Shown: positions 19,100-28,013, numbered from the stretch's first letter. The stretch is 64,000 nucleotides of DNA from Niabella soli DSM 19437 (GCF_000243115.2 NZ_CP007035.1:3286001-3350000), one strand, 5' to 3'. A program made the numbers and translations. Notes: generated by a model not told the origin, from the sequence alone.

Positions 19100-19130
19100 G
19101 GGCTGCACTAACTCGCACTTAGTACAGCCC
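19100..19130. promoter_or_regulatory. Hairpin in the fecR-susC leader
   Basis: Arms GGGCTG-c-ACTAA (19100-19111) and TTAGT-a-CAGCCC (19119-19130) form a stem with one mismatch in the 128-base gap between fecR and susC. A T tract follows on the plus strand only, so for minus-strand transcription it is more likely a leader or attenuation structure than a terminator. Confidence 0.4.
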
Positions 19131-19182
19131 ATTTTTTTTCATCATTAATTACTGGTTTATACTATTTATTATTTCACATGTA

Positions 19183-20229
19183 TTAATTACAACCTGCTCC
19201 ATCCACCCATACCGTGCTTTCCCCGTCTTTGTACCATTTTGAATGAGTCATCAAACACAGAATATCCAAACATTCGCTCAGCGATTTATCCGTAAAATCT
19301 GCGGTAAACCGGCAGGTGGCTAATGGCCTGCTCTTTAATTTTACACTTACACCAAACTGGTTGCCGATAGCCGTAGCCACGGTTTCCCATGTATCATTAT
19401 TGAAGGTAAAGGTTTGTTTGGTCCAGGCCGGAACCGCATCCGCGGCAACATAAGCGGTATTTGCCTGATTGCTGACCGGCAGTAACTCATTAATAGTCAG
19501 TTGATTGCCAGGCAATAAAACCCCCATGGATTTATGAGAAGCCGATTCGTCTACCCGTACTTTTCCACGGGCAACCGCTACCTGCAATCCGTTAGCCATC
19601 ATTTTTACGTTAAATGCCGTTCCCAGCACCCTGATATTGTATTTGCCGGTATTTACAATAAAGGGATGTTTTTCGTCATGAGCCACGTCAAAATAGGCTT
19701 CTCCGGTGAGCGTTACGCTCCGCAGGGAGCCTTTTCCAAAGGATGAGGCGTCATACTGCAACTTACTGTCTTTCCGTAATGTAATTACCGAACCATCGGG
19801 AAGTGAAACAACCTGTACTGCAGCTTTTGAACCCTCAGCACTACGAGCGGCCAAAACTGCTTTGGGGTGAAGCGGTTGCGGCCGGATGAACATTTTAATA
19901 GCGGAGAAGTAGCCTGCAGCAATCATGATCCCCGTAAGCGCTGCAGCAGCAGGCCACAGGTACCGGCTACGTTGCGACTTATGTACCGTGTGCTTTTTTT
20001 CTTCTAAAATTCTTTCATGGAGCCGCCGGTACACCCGATCCCATTGCTCTTTGCTCCCAACCGGGAAACTTTTTCCATTATCCCAGGCGTCCTGCAGCCC
20101 AATAGCCAACTGCTCTTCATCAGTAAGTTCGGATAAAAGCGCCCAAAACTCTTCCATTTCCTGGGGAGAACAGGACCCGGCAATATATCTTTTAAAAAGA
20201 TGGTCTAACCGTTTGGGATTAGTGGACAT
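19183..20229 (-). CDS. FecR-family anti-sigma factor
   Basis: This 348-residue inner-membrane regulator would hold the ECF sigma factor inactive until its SusC partner signals through the STN domain. Visible parts: a cytoplasmic N-terminal region with LDHLFKRYIAGSCSPQEMEEF, a transmembrane segment near residues 88-107 (LWPAAAALTGIMIAAGYFSA), a periplasmic FecR domain (LPDGSVITLRKDSKLQYDA, GEAYFDVAHD, FIVNTGKYNIRVLGTAFNV) and a C-terminal DUF4974-like region. It sits between the sigma gene and susC, the standard order in Bacteroidota. Confidence 0.93.
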   Translation of the reverse strand: MSTNPKRLDHLFKRYIAGSCSPQEMEEFWALLSELTDEEQLAIGLQDAWDNGKSFPVGSKEQWDRVYRRLHERILEEKKHTVHKSQRSRYLWPAAAALTGIMIAAGYFSAIKMFIRPQPLHPKAVLAARSAEGSKAAVQVVSLPDGSVITLRKDSKLQYDASSFGKGSLRSVTLTGEAYFDVAHDEKHPFIVNTGKYNIRVLGTAFNVKMMANGLQVAVARGKVRVDESASHKSMGVLLPGNQLTINELLPVSNQANTAYVAADAVPAWTKQTFTFNNDTWETVATAIGNQFGVSVKLKSRPLATCRFTADFTDKSLSECLDILCLMTHSKWYKDGESTVWVDGAGCN

Positions 20230-20291
20230 AGCAATCTCATTAATTTAAATACGCTGTATTTATTAATGACGACAAAACGGTAAGGGTAGGA

Positions 20292-20927
20292 CTATTGCAA
20301 AAAAATTTCTTGTATCATCAGCAAAAAAACGCCCCCAAGTATGAAAACAATCCAGCAGGTTTCAATGCTGTTACCATTAAAAACCCGCTCCAGATGCCTG
20401 AGGGTTTGGGTAATAGTATTTTTTACAGTATTGCGTGAAATCTTCAGCTTTTGGGCGATCTCAACATGAGAGAGCCCTTCCAAACGGCTTAGGATCAGAA
20501 TTTCCTTTCGTTGCGGCGATAGCTCATTTAACAATTGCGTAATGAGCTCTTTTTGCTCCAGATGTTTTGCAATGCTTGTCTGAGCCTGCTCGCTTTGAGA
20601 TGCGTTGGTAATATGATCCGTGATTAATTGTTGCAGGCGGGCGTTGCGGGCGGCAGCTTTTAAAAAATCCAATGCCTTGTGTTTCGAAATAACAAAGAGA
20701 AAGGCAGCCGGCTCTTTAACCTCCGCTAACAGTTCTTTTTTTTGCCAGATCTTAAGAAACACATCCAGGGTAAGTTCTTCTGCCACTTCCTGCAATTTTA
20801 CAAAGGACAGTAAGTAGCCATATACTTTGGCTTTATACAGATCAAAAAATCGGCCAAGAGCAATTTCATCTCCCCTGGAAATAGAAAGCAATAGACCTTC
20901 ATCATCAATCATATCATAAATATACAT
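20292..20927 (-). CDS. ECF RNA polymerase sigma factor (sigma-70 family), SusCD-linked
   Basis: Region 2 is recognisable around LGRFFDLYKAKVYGYLLSFV and EELTLDVFLKIWQKK. Region 4 is LNELSPQRKEILILSRLEG followed by the helix-turn-helix HVEIAQKLKISRNTVKNTI. It is expected to direct transcription of the downstream susC operon after release by FecR. An unusual feature is a hydrophobic C-terminal tail (CWIVFILGGVFLLMIQEIFL) that could act as a membrane anchor and extends it to 211 residues. ATG at 20927 is used. An alternative start at M6 is possible, because no strong promoter or ribosome site decides. Confidence 0.93.
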   Translation of the reverse strand: MYIYDMIDDEGLLLSISRGDEIALGRFFDLYKAKVYGYLLSFVKLQEVAEELTLDVFLKIWQKKELLAEVKEPAAFLFVISKHKALDFLKAAARNARLQQLITDHITNASQSEQAQTSIAKHLEQKELITQLLNELSPQRKEILILSRLEGLSHVEIAQKLKISRNTVKNTITQTLRHLERVFNGNSIETCWIVFILGGVFLLMIQEIFLQ

Positions 20928-20992
20928 ATTTTATTTCCCGCCAAAGCAGTCGCTATATATTTTAAATTGCCTCAAAAGGAGTGGATATCAGG

Positions 20993-21247
20993 CTGCCAAT
21001 GACAGATGCTTTAACGTTATGAAAACCAATCATTATTGTTGTCGTCGTTTCGACGGAACGAACCCCGACAAAAATCGGGGCGAGTGAACGGAGAAATCTC
21101 GTTCTTTAAATAATAAGATTTCTCTTCATCCGCCCTGGGCGGACTCATCGACGATACCTGACTGTGTCATCGCCTCATTGTTTTGCCCGCCTGAATGATT
21201 GCAGATGGGGCAGGCAACGCAATAGATAACGCAGGATGACAGTGTTT
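20993..21247. repeat. Dispersed intergenic repeat, copy B
   Basis: This copy shares CTGCCAATGACA, TTATGAAAACCAATCATTA, GTCGTCGTTTCGACG, GGAGAAATC and GTTCTTTAA with copy A. It shares CTTCATCCGCC, GTGTCAT and the GGATGACAGT end with copy C. It contains two internal hairpins, CCCCGA/TCGGGG near 21062-21080 and TCCGCCC/GGGCGGA near 21128-21143. It fills most of the 600-base gap between the sigma gene and the next cluster. Confidence 0.65.
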
Positions 21248-21325
21248 TTTTGTCTAATTGATATACCCTCAGTAAGCTTATATATGAAAATTCATTTGCA
21301 ACAACTGCCGTACTCGATAATTATA

Positions 21326-21366
21326 AACTAAAAAGCACCCCCAAAACCGGGGGCGCCTTTTAGTTT
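21326..21366. terminator. Bidirectional-looking intrinsic terminator
   Basis: AAACTAAAAAGCACCCCC pairs with CCGGGGGCGCCTTTTAGTTT around a short AAAA loop, with one or two mismatches. The A/T flanks give a U tract in either direction. It would end the minus-strand TonB receptor/lipoprotein unit. Confidence 0.7.
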
Positions 21367-21527
21367 CAGAAAAATATAATTATTCTACAGTACCTGCATT
21401 GTCGTAAGCCATAGCCTGGGGTTGCAAGAAGCCCAGCCTGCTAACAAATCAGGTATTCCAAGTGCACCGCTGTAAGAAACTTTACAAAATCGATGGGATT
21501 ACCGGTTGAATGAGACTTTAAAATTTA
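21367..21527 (-). other. Non-coding gap with a possible decayed reading frame
   Basis: On the minus strand, between the lipoprotein stop and the terminator, a frame reads SYSGALGIPDLLAGWASC. After a frame change it continues as LQPQAMAYDNAGTVE and a stop just before the terminator. This looks like the frameshifted tail of a lost gene, but I cannot assign it to a family. Confidence 0.25.
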
Positions 21528-22883
21528 TTACAAACCCGGCGCCTTGGTAGCAAAGTCATAACTTGTCCATGCAAAAGCGGTTTTGTCAGCGCCTGTGTTA
21601 GCTGTATTGTTGAACACCAATTTTGTGAAATCGGCAAATGTATACGCTGGGTAAGTTCCGGTAGCATTGTAGTTTGCGCCTGGAACAGGGCTGCCGGCAG
21701 ATGTTGTTACACCGGTTGCCCCGATAAAGTTAGGACCGGTGTAATTCATGTCTATTTTAACATCTTTAGCAATAGCCGGCCCTGTGCCATCGTTAAATTT
21801 GATCAAACCGTTTGTTGGATTAGCCGCTGTGGCAGCCCAAAGAACTTTTGCATTGTTGATCGTAATTTTACAACCTGTACGGTAGGTGAACCCTGCGCGA
21901 AGTGCATAAGCAGGATTACCTGAAGTACCCGCGTCATTACCATTTGCGTTATAAACGCCTACTGAAAGATTGGTGAAAGTAGGATTTGACAAGTTGTCTG
22001 TAATTGCAGGAGTAGAAGCCAGGTCAGAGAACCCGCCGTCGCCTTCCATCATACCGGAACCGTTGGTAATGTCTGTAAAGCCCGCTTCACGAACTTCGAT
22101 TACGTTTTTAGCAGTACCCTTCCAGCCAAGACACCAGTCGAAAGTATCGTCAGCAGAGTTAACCACCAAAATGTTTTCAACGTTTACGGTACCGCCAAAA
22201 AATTCAATATTATCATCAGAACCATCGTGTAACCAAAGGTTTTTCAGGATAGTACCTGTGCCCTGTGCGTACAATGAAAGGTTGTTACCTTCTTTTGTTG
22301 CGTTAATACGTGCGCCGGCATAACCGATTTCTACATATTCCAAATCACCTGAACCATCAGCATCATCCTTACCGCCATAAAGTGCATCACCAATCTCAGT
22401 TGTTTGTGTGTAAGAACCATCTCTTGTGCCAGTAGCCGCGTTAACAAGTGTAGCTTTACCACACAAGAAAACACCCATCCAGTCGCCCGGTTTTTTGTTT
22501 GCAGAAATGAAACGGATTGGTTTATCTGCTGTACCTACGGCTTTCAGTTTTCCACCTTGCATTACCTCTACAGATATGCTTGTAGCAGCAGCTCCGCCAG
22601 AAGCAGTTGCCGTAAATGTGGTACCCGGGCTAACCGTTAATGTAGAACCGTCTACTACAATCAAACGACCGGTAAGTTTATAGTTACCGGCAGGCAACGT
22701 AAAATTTCCGTTTACTTTTCCCTGCAGGTTATTGGCGTCAAAGTCGGGATCTGTCATTGAAGAGATAAATCCGTCTTTTGTTCCGTTACCATCACTGGGA
22801 GGAGGGGTAGTAGTACTGCTGTCGTTCTTGACACAAGAAGCGAACACTGCTGCAACCGCAGCTAACATGAGTATTTTTTTCAT
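21528..22883 (-). CDS. Surface beta-helix lipoprotein paired with a TonB-dependent receptor
   Basis: The 451-residue product has a lipoprotein signal (VFASC, C17) and a low-complexity Thr/Pro/Ser linker. The rest resembles a right-handed parallel beta-helix: repeated short strands rich in G, N and D, such as GNFTLPAGNYKLTGRLIVVD, GGTVNVENILVVNSADDTFD and NLWLHDGSDDNIEFFG. Proteins of this sort are often annotated only as hypothetical next to a TonB receptor. The receptor gene lies 48 bases upstream on the same strand, so the pair is probably one operon. No enzymatic motif is visible, so a surface binding role is the most I can infer. Confidence 0.7.
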   Translation of the reverse strand: MKKILMLAAVAAVFASCVKNDSSTTTPPPSDGNGTKDGFISSMTDPDFDANNLQGKVNGNFTLPAGNYKLTGRLIVVDGSTLTVSPGTTFTATASGGAAATSISVEVMQGGKLKAVGTADKPIRFISANKKPGDWMGVFLCGKATLVNAATGTRDGSYTQTTEIGDALYGGKDDADGSGDLEYVEIGYAGARINATKEGNNLSLYAQGTGTILKNLWLHDGSDDNIEFFGGTVNVENILVVNSADDTFDWCLGWKGTAKNVIEVREAGFTDITNGSGMMEGDGGFSDLASTPAITDNLSNPTFTNLSVGVYNANGNDAGTSGNPAYALRAGFTYRTGCKITINNAKVLWAATAANPTNGLIKFNDGTGPAIAKDVKIDMNYTGPNFIGATGVTTSAGSPVPGANYNATGTYPAYTFADFTKLVFNNTANTGADKTAFAWTSYDFATKAPGL

Positions 22884-22931
22884 TTTGTTGCTTTTTTTGT
22901 TTTATTTGAATGTTTAAGTTGCGTTAGAAAT

Positions 22932-25703
22932 TTACAATTGCCAGTTAACCCCCAAAACCAGGGTTACGCCTTTTTTATAACTGCTTATCAGTATGTCCTT
23001 CGTTTCGCCCGTTACGTTGGATGTGGCTCTTTGGGTTAGTTTAAATTCCGAATTCAAGATGTTTCGCGCACCAAAATTTATTGCCAGTTTGGATTTTTTC
23101 AACCCGAAACTGTTGATAAAATCGAGTGTTGGGACTGCTTTTTCCAAAACGTTTTCACGCCCGGTGGTTCCCACAGAATATACTTTATCGTACGCATAGT
23201 TCAACACCAAAGTCGATAAAAATGATGTCTTATCGCTGCTGGTGTTGTAGCTCAAATCAGCGTTGACGAGCAACGGGGAAGCACCCTGCATTTTTCCTTT
23301 GTGATTGGTAAATGTAGCCGATACAAGACCTGTTGTTACGTCGGTTTGGTCTTCCAGGCTGTATAAATAAGAAGCATTCAAGCCGAAAGAGAAATCGCTG
23401 CTGCGTTTTTCATTTTCAATAATGTATAAGGTTTTTCTTACTTCCAGTTCTGCACCTGCAACATCAGCATACTGCGTATTTACGTAAGAATAGTCAAGCC
23501 CCGGCGTATTCATAATCATTCTCACAATCGGGTCCTGAATATGTTTATAGAACCCGCCTACGGAAATAATTTCTTTTCCGGACCAATAATAATCGTATTT
23601 CAAATCGGCATTGTAAACCGTTGAAGGTTTTAAATACGGGTTTCCGCGTTCGTTAAAGTTTACATCGCTGTACAGGAAGTTTGCCATTTCCTTAAACTGT
23701 GGCATGGTGTAGGTTTCGCTTGCTGCAAAACGCAAGACGTTTTTATCATTGAAGTTGTATTTAAGACTTAAACTTGGTAACAGGTAATTTTTGTCGATAA
23801 GCGATGGTGGTGTCGTAAGGTCTGTTACGGTGCTCGTAATATTGGTATTCCAGGTAATGGTTTGTTTCACATTTTCGCTTCGTAAACCAACCTGCAAGGT
23901 AAATTTCCCGCTTAGCGGGTAAAGCCACTGGGCATAGCCTGACCCAATTTTGCGATGCCCGATATAATACATCGGATTTAAATTGGCATTGTTCCACAAG
24001 GTTATAAGGTTGAAAGCACCCGAGTTAAGGCCTTGCTGATTTAATACGGCATCGGGGTTGCCCGGATCCACTGCCAATCCGCTTTGTTGATAATCAAACT
24101 CTGTAAAATTGAACGTACGGTCTGTTTTTCTATACGCTCCGCCCAAAGTCAAAACCGATGGCAAATTTGCTTCCGGGTTAAAAGTATAATCTATTGCGGC
24201 TTTCCCGGCAAAATCATTCTCGTTGAGTGTAGAAAAAAAGCGGTTATTATCTCCCGGAGAATTGGCACTTAGAATGTAGCTTCCGGCTCCCGTCATGGCA
24301 TAAGCATTGGTTTTTCTGTCCGGCTCTGTTCCACGCATTGTACTATAAACGGCACCAACGTTTGCACTGACTTTATCGCTGAATTTATAATCTGCCAACA
24401 ATTGGTTGGAGAACAAATTATTATTATTGTTTTGCTGGCGGACAATGCGCGATTGTTGTGCATCTTCCGAACCAAGATTATCATTAATATCTTTATTGTA
24501 ACCCAAATAATTCCCCACAAACTGAGTATTATTATGGATAAAGAGCGCGTTCCATGAAAGGCTTCCTTTAGTGTATTTGAATTTTACGTTTCCGAGCAAA
24601 GACTGCGTGGTTTTATAATCAGAGCGGTCCATATTCATACTTTGCTGGTAATCGCCCGTATTTGTCGCCTGTCCTATAAAGCCTTTTCTGTAGTAATAAT
24701 CGCTCACGCTGTTTGCAACAGCAAATAATGAAAGGGTATTATTGCCATTCCCTACCTTCAATCTCCGGCCGCCAGCGATGTTAAAGTTTGTATTTATGGG
24801 GGGCGAAACACTGTTGGTTTTGAAACCGGAATGAAACGTGTATTGGGTCAAATCCGTAATCGGAACATTTCTACCGTTTTTAAGAAAGCCAAAATAACTG
24901 TACGCGCCGTTCGCAATCGAAAACTTGTCTGCCGAAATAGCATTGGTGTTAAGGCCTGCACCTACAGAAATGCTCAAAAGTTTAGCTTTTTCTAATTCTT
25001 TAGAAGAAATATCAATATTCGCCCCGGAATTATCACCGTAAAGGTTGGCTCCGAAAGTTTTGTTTACATTAATGTTTTTAATGATGTTGGATTGAAAAAA
25101 CTCCAAAGAAATGTTTTTGTACAGTGGGTCTTCCGCGGGAAGTGGCAATCCATTAAGAAATGTAGAGTTGTACCGGTCGCCAAGCCCGCGTACAAATACG
25201 TTTTTCACGCCTTCCTGTTTAGCAATTCCTGCTGTTTTTGTAACGGCAATTGCGGCATCGGAAACGCCTTTTTTCGCCATTTCCTGCGAACCGATGGCTT
25301 GTTTCATTTCCAAAGATCTTTTCTGCTCGGTAAGAAGCGCAGCCTCGGATTCTTTGGTTGATTTTCCCTGTACAACTACGCCTTCCAACTGTACCGCTTT
25401 ATTTTCCAAAGCCACCAGTAATTCTTTAAAACGGCCGCCTTCAGCTTCAATGTTACTTACCGTTTTAGTTGCATAGCCCACGGCAGAAATTTCAAGTTCA
25501 TATGCTTTTTCGACACTTACAGCCAGGGTGAAATCTCCTTCGGTATTAGTGCGGGTGCCGGTATTGGCTCCTGTAATCTTTACGGTAGCCCCCACAATCG
25601 GTTGCCCGGCATCATTTACCACTTTTCCCGAAATCTTATTTTGTGCCGCCAAACAATTACCAACCAGCATTAATAATCCAATAAGCAGATACCTGAATTG
25701 CAT
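22932..25703 (-). CDS. TonB-dependent outer-membrane receptor
   Basis: This protein of about 923 residues has a signal peptide (MQFRYLLIGLLMLVGNCLAA), a carboxypeptidase-D-like domain (KISGKVVNDAGQPIVGATV) and an unusual junction with ALENKAVQLEGVVVQGKST. The plug carries NVFVRGLGDRYNSTFLNG, and the barrel ends LGVNWQL. It is not a SusC: it is shorter and lacks the SusC plug signature. The start is ATG at 25703; the longer frame would begin with TTG at 25721. A near-consensus -7 box (GACTTTTG, 25719-25726) lies 16 bases upstream. It is divergent from the DUF47/PiT phosphate genes and followed by the beta-helix lipoprotein gene. The substrate is unknown, and phosphate-containing compounds are one inference from context. 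Confidence 0.88.
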   Translation of the reverse strand: MQFRYLLIGLLMLVGNCLAAQNKISGKVVNDAGQPIVGATVKITGANTGTRTNTEGDFTLAVSVEKAYELEISAVGYATKTVSNIEAEGGRFKELLVALENKAVQLEGVVVQGKSTKESEAALLTEQKRSLEMKQAIGSQEMAKKGVSDAAIAVTKTAGIAKQEGVKNVFVRGLGDRYNSTFLNGLPLPAEDPLYKNISLEFFQSNIIKNINVNKTFGANLYGDNSGANIDISSKELEKAKLLSISVGAGLNTNAISADKFSIANGAYSYFGFLKNGRNVPITDLTQYTFHSGFKTNSVSPPINTNFNIAGGRRLKVGNGNNTLSLFAVANSVSDYYYRKGFIGQATNTGDYQQSMNMDRSDYKTTQSLLGNVKFKYTKGSLSWNALFIHNNTQFVGNYLGYNKDINDNLGSEDAQQSRIVRQQNNNNNLFSNQLLADYKFSDKVSANVGAVYSTMRGTEPDRKTNAYAMTGAGSYILSANSPGDNNRFFSTLNENDFAGKAAIDYTFNPEANLPSVLTLGGAYRKTDRTFNFTEFDYQQSGLAVDPGNPDAVLNQQGLNSGAFNLITLWNNANLNPMYYIGHRKIGSGYAQWLYPLSGKFTLQVGLRSENVKQTITWNTNITSTVTDLTTPPSLIDKNYLLPSLSLKYNFNDKNVLRFAASETYTMPQFKEMANFLYSDVNFNERGNPYLKPSTVYNADLKYDYYWSGKEIISVGGFYKHIQDPIVRMIMNTPGLDYSYVNTQYADVAGAELEVRKTLYIIENEKRSSDFSFGLNASYLYSLEDQTDVTTGLVSATFTNHKGKMQGASPLLVNADLSYNTSSDKTSFLSTLVLNYAYDKVYSVGTTGRENVLEKAVPTLDFINSFGLKKSKLAINFGARNILNSEFKLTQRATSNVTGETKDILISSYKKGVTLVLGVNWQL

Positions 25704-25928
25704 ACGTGAGATTTGCTGCAAAAGTCAATCCGCCGGATTACCCCATTGTTACGTAGCCGTTACTAAATTGTTTCTGTAATTTTATTTCTATGTTAACAGC
25801 CTGTTTTTTGTGGACATACAGTGGAAAACCGGTGTATTGGGTAAACAAAAAATCAAATCAAACCCTGTTTTCTATATTAAGGAATTATTAATTCCTTTAA
25901 TTTTATGGGTACGCTCCCCTCAAGCCAA

Positions 25929-25936
25929 TAATTTTG
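25929..25936 (+). promoter_or_regulatory. -7 promoter box (TAATTTTG) for the DUF47-PiT operon
   Basis: An exact TAnnTTTG match 20 bases before the ATG at 25957, in the divergent region shared with the TonB receptor gene. Confidence 0.55.
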
Positions 25937-25956
25937 CCACCAATTAAATTTCAACC

Positions 25957-26604
25957 ATGGGATTAAATTCATTTATTAAACTGTTCACACCCAAAAACAC
26001 TGTTTTTTTTGAGCTGTTTGAAAAAATTTCAAACAATGTGGCCCTGATGGGGACTCTTATTAAAAAATTTGCTTCGGAACCTGATCCGGACAAAAGAAAT
26101 GCCTATGTACAGCAGATCATTGACCTGGAGCACGATAATGACGAACTGACGCACAATGTGTTTACAGAACTGGGGCGCAACTTCATTACGCCTTTCGACC
26201 GGGAAGACATCCACTTTCTTGCCACCTCGCTTGATGATATTGCCGATTATATTTATTCCGCCGTTAAAAAGATCAAGCTCTACCGCGTGAATCCCAATGA
26301 AACGGGCATTTTAAAAATGGTGGAACTGATAGAAGCTGCTACAGAACAGGTAAGAATAGTGGTAATGGAGCTGCGGGATATGAAAAAGATACGGGATATT
26401 ACGGAAGGCCTGATCAAAATAAACAGTATAGAGAACCAGGCAGATGATGTATTTGACCTGAGCATTGAAAAACTATTTGATACGGAATCGGACGCAAAAG
26501 AAGTGATCAAAAAAAGGGACATTTTCCAGGTGATGGAAACAGTAACGGATAAGTGTGAGGACGCCGGTAACGTCATTGAATCCATTATTATCAAATACGC
26601 GTAA
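25957..26604 (+). CDS. DUF47 / PhoU-like phosphate transport regulator
   Basis: This 215-residue all-helical protein begins MGLNSFIKLFTPKNTVFFEL and has the paired PhoU-like helices of the DUF47 family (ADYIYSAVKKIKLYRVN, ENQADDVFDLSIEKLF, VMETVTDKCEDAGNVIESI). Members are nearly always next to a PiT transporter and are thought to modulate it. The pit gene follows here after 113 bases on the same strand. No membrane segments are present, so it is a cytoplasmic protein. Confidence 0.92.
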   Translation: MGLNSFIKLFTPKNTVFFELFEKISNNVALMGTLIKKFASEPDPDKRNAYVQQIIDLEHDNDELTHNVFTELGRNFITPFDREDIHFLATSLDDIADYIYSAVKKIKLYRVNPNETGILKMVELIEAATEQVRIVVMELRDMKKIRDITEGLIKINSIENQADDVFDLSIEKLFDTESDAKEVIKKRDIFQVMETVTDKCEDAGNVIESIIIKYA

Positions 26605-26621
26605 TCTGTTCATCGGCTGTA

Positions 26622-26710
26622 GTTCCTGGTTCATAGCCCGCAATGAAAACGAACATCTGCAAAAAACTATGATCCATGAGCTAAGAACCATGAACCATTA
26701 ACTATTAACC
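26622..26710. repeat. Degenerate ATGAACC/GGTTCAT repeat between DUF47 and pit
   Basis: TGGTTCAT (26627-26634) is complementary to ATGAACCA (26690-26697). Several decayed copies of CTATGATCCATGA and ACCATTAACTATTAACC lie between and after them. The same vocabulary appears in the hairpin at 37028-37089. Confidence 0.45.
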
Positions 26711-26717
26711 ATAATTT

Positions 26718-27746
26718 ATGTTCTCCTTACTTATAGTTATTGTTGCATTGGCGCTGATCTTTGATTATATCAACGGATTTCATGATGCCGCCAATTCTAT
26801 TGCAACAATTGTTTCCACCAAAGTACTAACGCCCTTTCAGGCCGTATTATGGGCCGCATTCTGGAACTTTGTTGCTTTTTTTGTTTTTAAAGACCATAAA
26901 GTTGCCGATACCATCGCTAAAACAGTAAAACCGGAATTTCTTGATTTTGACCTGGTCGTAATACTGGCAGCAGTGATCGCCGCCATCCTGTGGAACCTGT
27001 TTACCTGGTGGTTTGGTATTCCGTCGAGCTCCTCCCACACGTTGATCGGAGGTTTAATAGGCGCCGCCATCGCCAAAGCTCATACTTTTAATGTTATTGT
27101 GATGGCCAATTTTATAAAAACAGTGGTCTTCATCTTTCTTTCTCCGCTGATCGGCATGCTGCTGGCGTTCCTGATCACCCTTGGCATTTACTGGATCTGC
27201 AGAAATAAAAATCCCTACAGCACCGACAAATGGTTTAAACGGCTGCAGCTAGTGTCCTCCGCAGCCTTTAGCCTGGGCCATGGTGGTAACGACGCGCAAA
27301 AAGTAATGGGACTTATTTCTGTAGTGATTCTTTATCATGGTGTGCAAACAGGAACTATGAGCGCAGATGTTGATCCGAAAAGCATCCTGATGTCACATGC
27401 CTGGATCCCCATCGCCTGCTATAGCGCTATTGCCCTGGGCACCATGAGCGGGGGCTGGAAGATCGTAAAAACCATGGGAACAAAGATCACCAAAGTAACC
27501 CCGCTGGAAGGCGTGGCCGCAGAAACGGCAGCAGCCTCTACCCTTATCCTTACCGAAGGCATGGGTATCCCCGTAAGTACCACCCATACCGTAACCGGAG
27601 CCATTATAGGGGTGGGCGCCACCAAACGCCTGTCTGCCGTACGCTGGGGCGTTACCATCAACCTGTTAATAGCCTGGATCCTGACCATTCCGGTTAGTGC
27701 CGTGGTTGCAGGGATCGTTTATTATGTGATCAAATTATTTATGTAA
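26718..27746 (+). CDS. pit: PiT-family low-affinity inorganic phosphate transporter
   Basis: This 342-residue inner-membrane permease moves phosphate, usually as metal-phosphate with H+ or Na+. It shows the duplicated PiT signature: DYINGFHDAANSIATIVST near the N-terminus and FSLGHGGNDAQKVMGLI in the middle, plus the paired GIPSSSSHTLIGGLIGA and GIPVSTTHTVTGAIIGVG repeats. About 10 hydrophobic segments can be followed. It forms an operon with the upstream DUF47 gene and ends at a hairpin terminator. Whether it is tuned for phosphate import at high Pi or something else cannot be read from sequence. Confidence 0.94.
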   Translation: MFSLLIVIVALALIFDYINGFHDAANSIATIVSTKVLTPFQAVLWAAFWNFVAFFVFKDHKVADTIAKTVKPEFLDFDLVVILAAVIAAILWNLFTWWFGIPSSSSHTLIGGLIGAAIAKAHTFNVIVMANFIKTVVFIFLSPLIGMLLAFLITLGIYWICRNKNPYSTDKWFKRLQLVSSAAFSLGHGGNDAQKVMGLISVVILYHGVQTGTMSADVDPKSILMSHAWIPIACYSAIALGTMSGGWKIVKTMGTKITKVTPLEGVAAETAAASTLILTEGMGIPVSTTHTVTGAIIGVGATKRLSAVRWGVTINLLIAWILTIPVSAVVAGIVYYVIKLFM

Positions 27747-27780
27747 CAACCGGTACACCAACTACATTTTTAAAAAAAGT

Positions 27781-27809
27781 AGCTGTCTCAAAAGGGCAGC
27801 CATTTTTTT
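27781..27809 (+). terminator. Intrinsic terminator after pit
   Basis: GCTGTCT and AGGGCAGC form a 7-bp stem with a short loop (CAAA) followed by a run of T, about 35 bases after the pit stop. Confidence 0.75.
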
Positions 27810-27855
27810 GTTTACGCACCTGCTATAAATAAAAAAGAGCCCGAAGCAAATTAAT

Positions 27856-27942
27856 GCCGGGAAGGCGGAAATACGGGAAGATATTGTTTTTTAAAATAAT
27901 TTTGATGCCGGTTTATTATTCCCGCCTCACCGGCTTCCCGGC
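27856..27942. repeat. Imperfect inverted repeat upstream of galE
   Basis: GCCGGGAAG (27856-27864) pairs with CTTCCCGGC (27934-27942). Inner GGCGG/CCGCC tracts extend an interrupted stem. It occupies the 267-base pit-galE gap and has no clear function. Confidence 0.4.
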
Positions 27943-28013
27943 CAGTTATCACTTTTGAAACAATCCTTTTTTGTAGCGTTTTTTTCCGCAACTTTGTTCC
28001 ACAATATTTTAAT

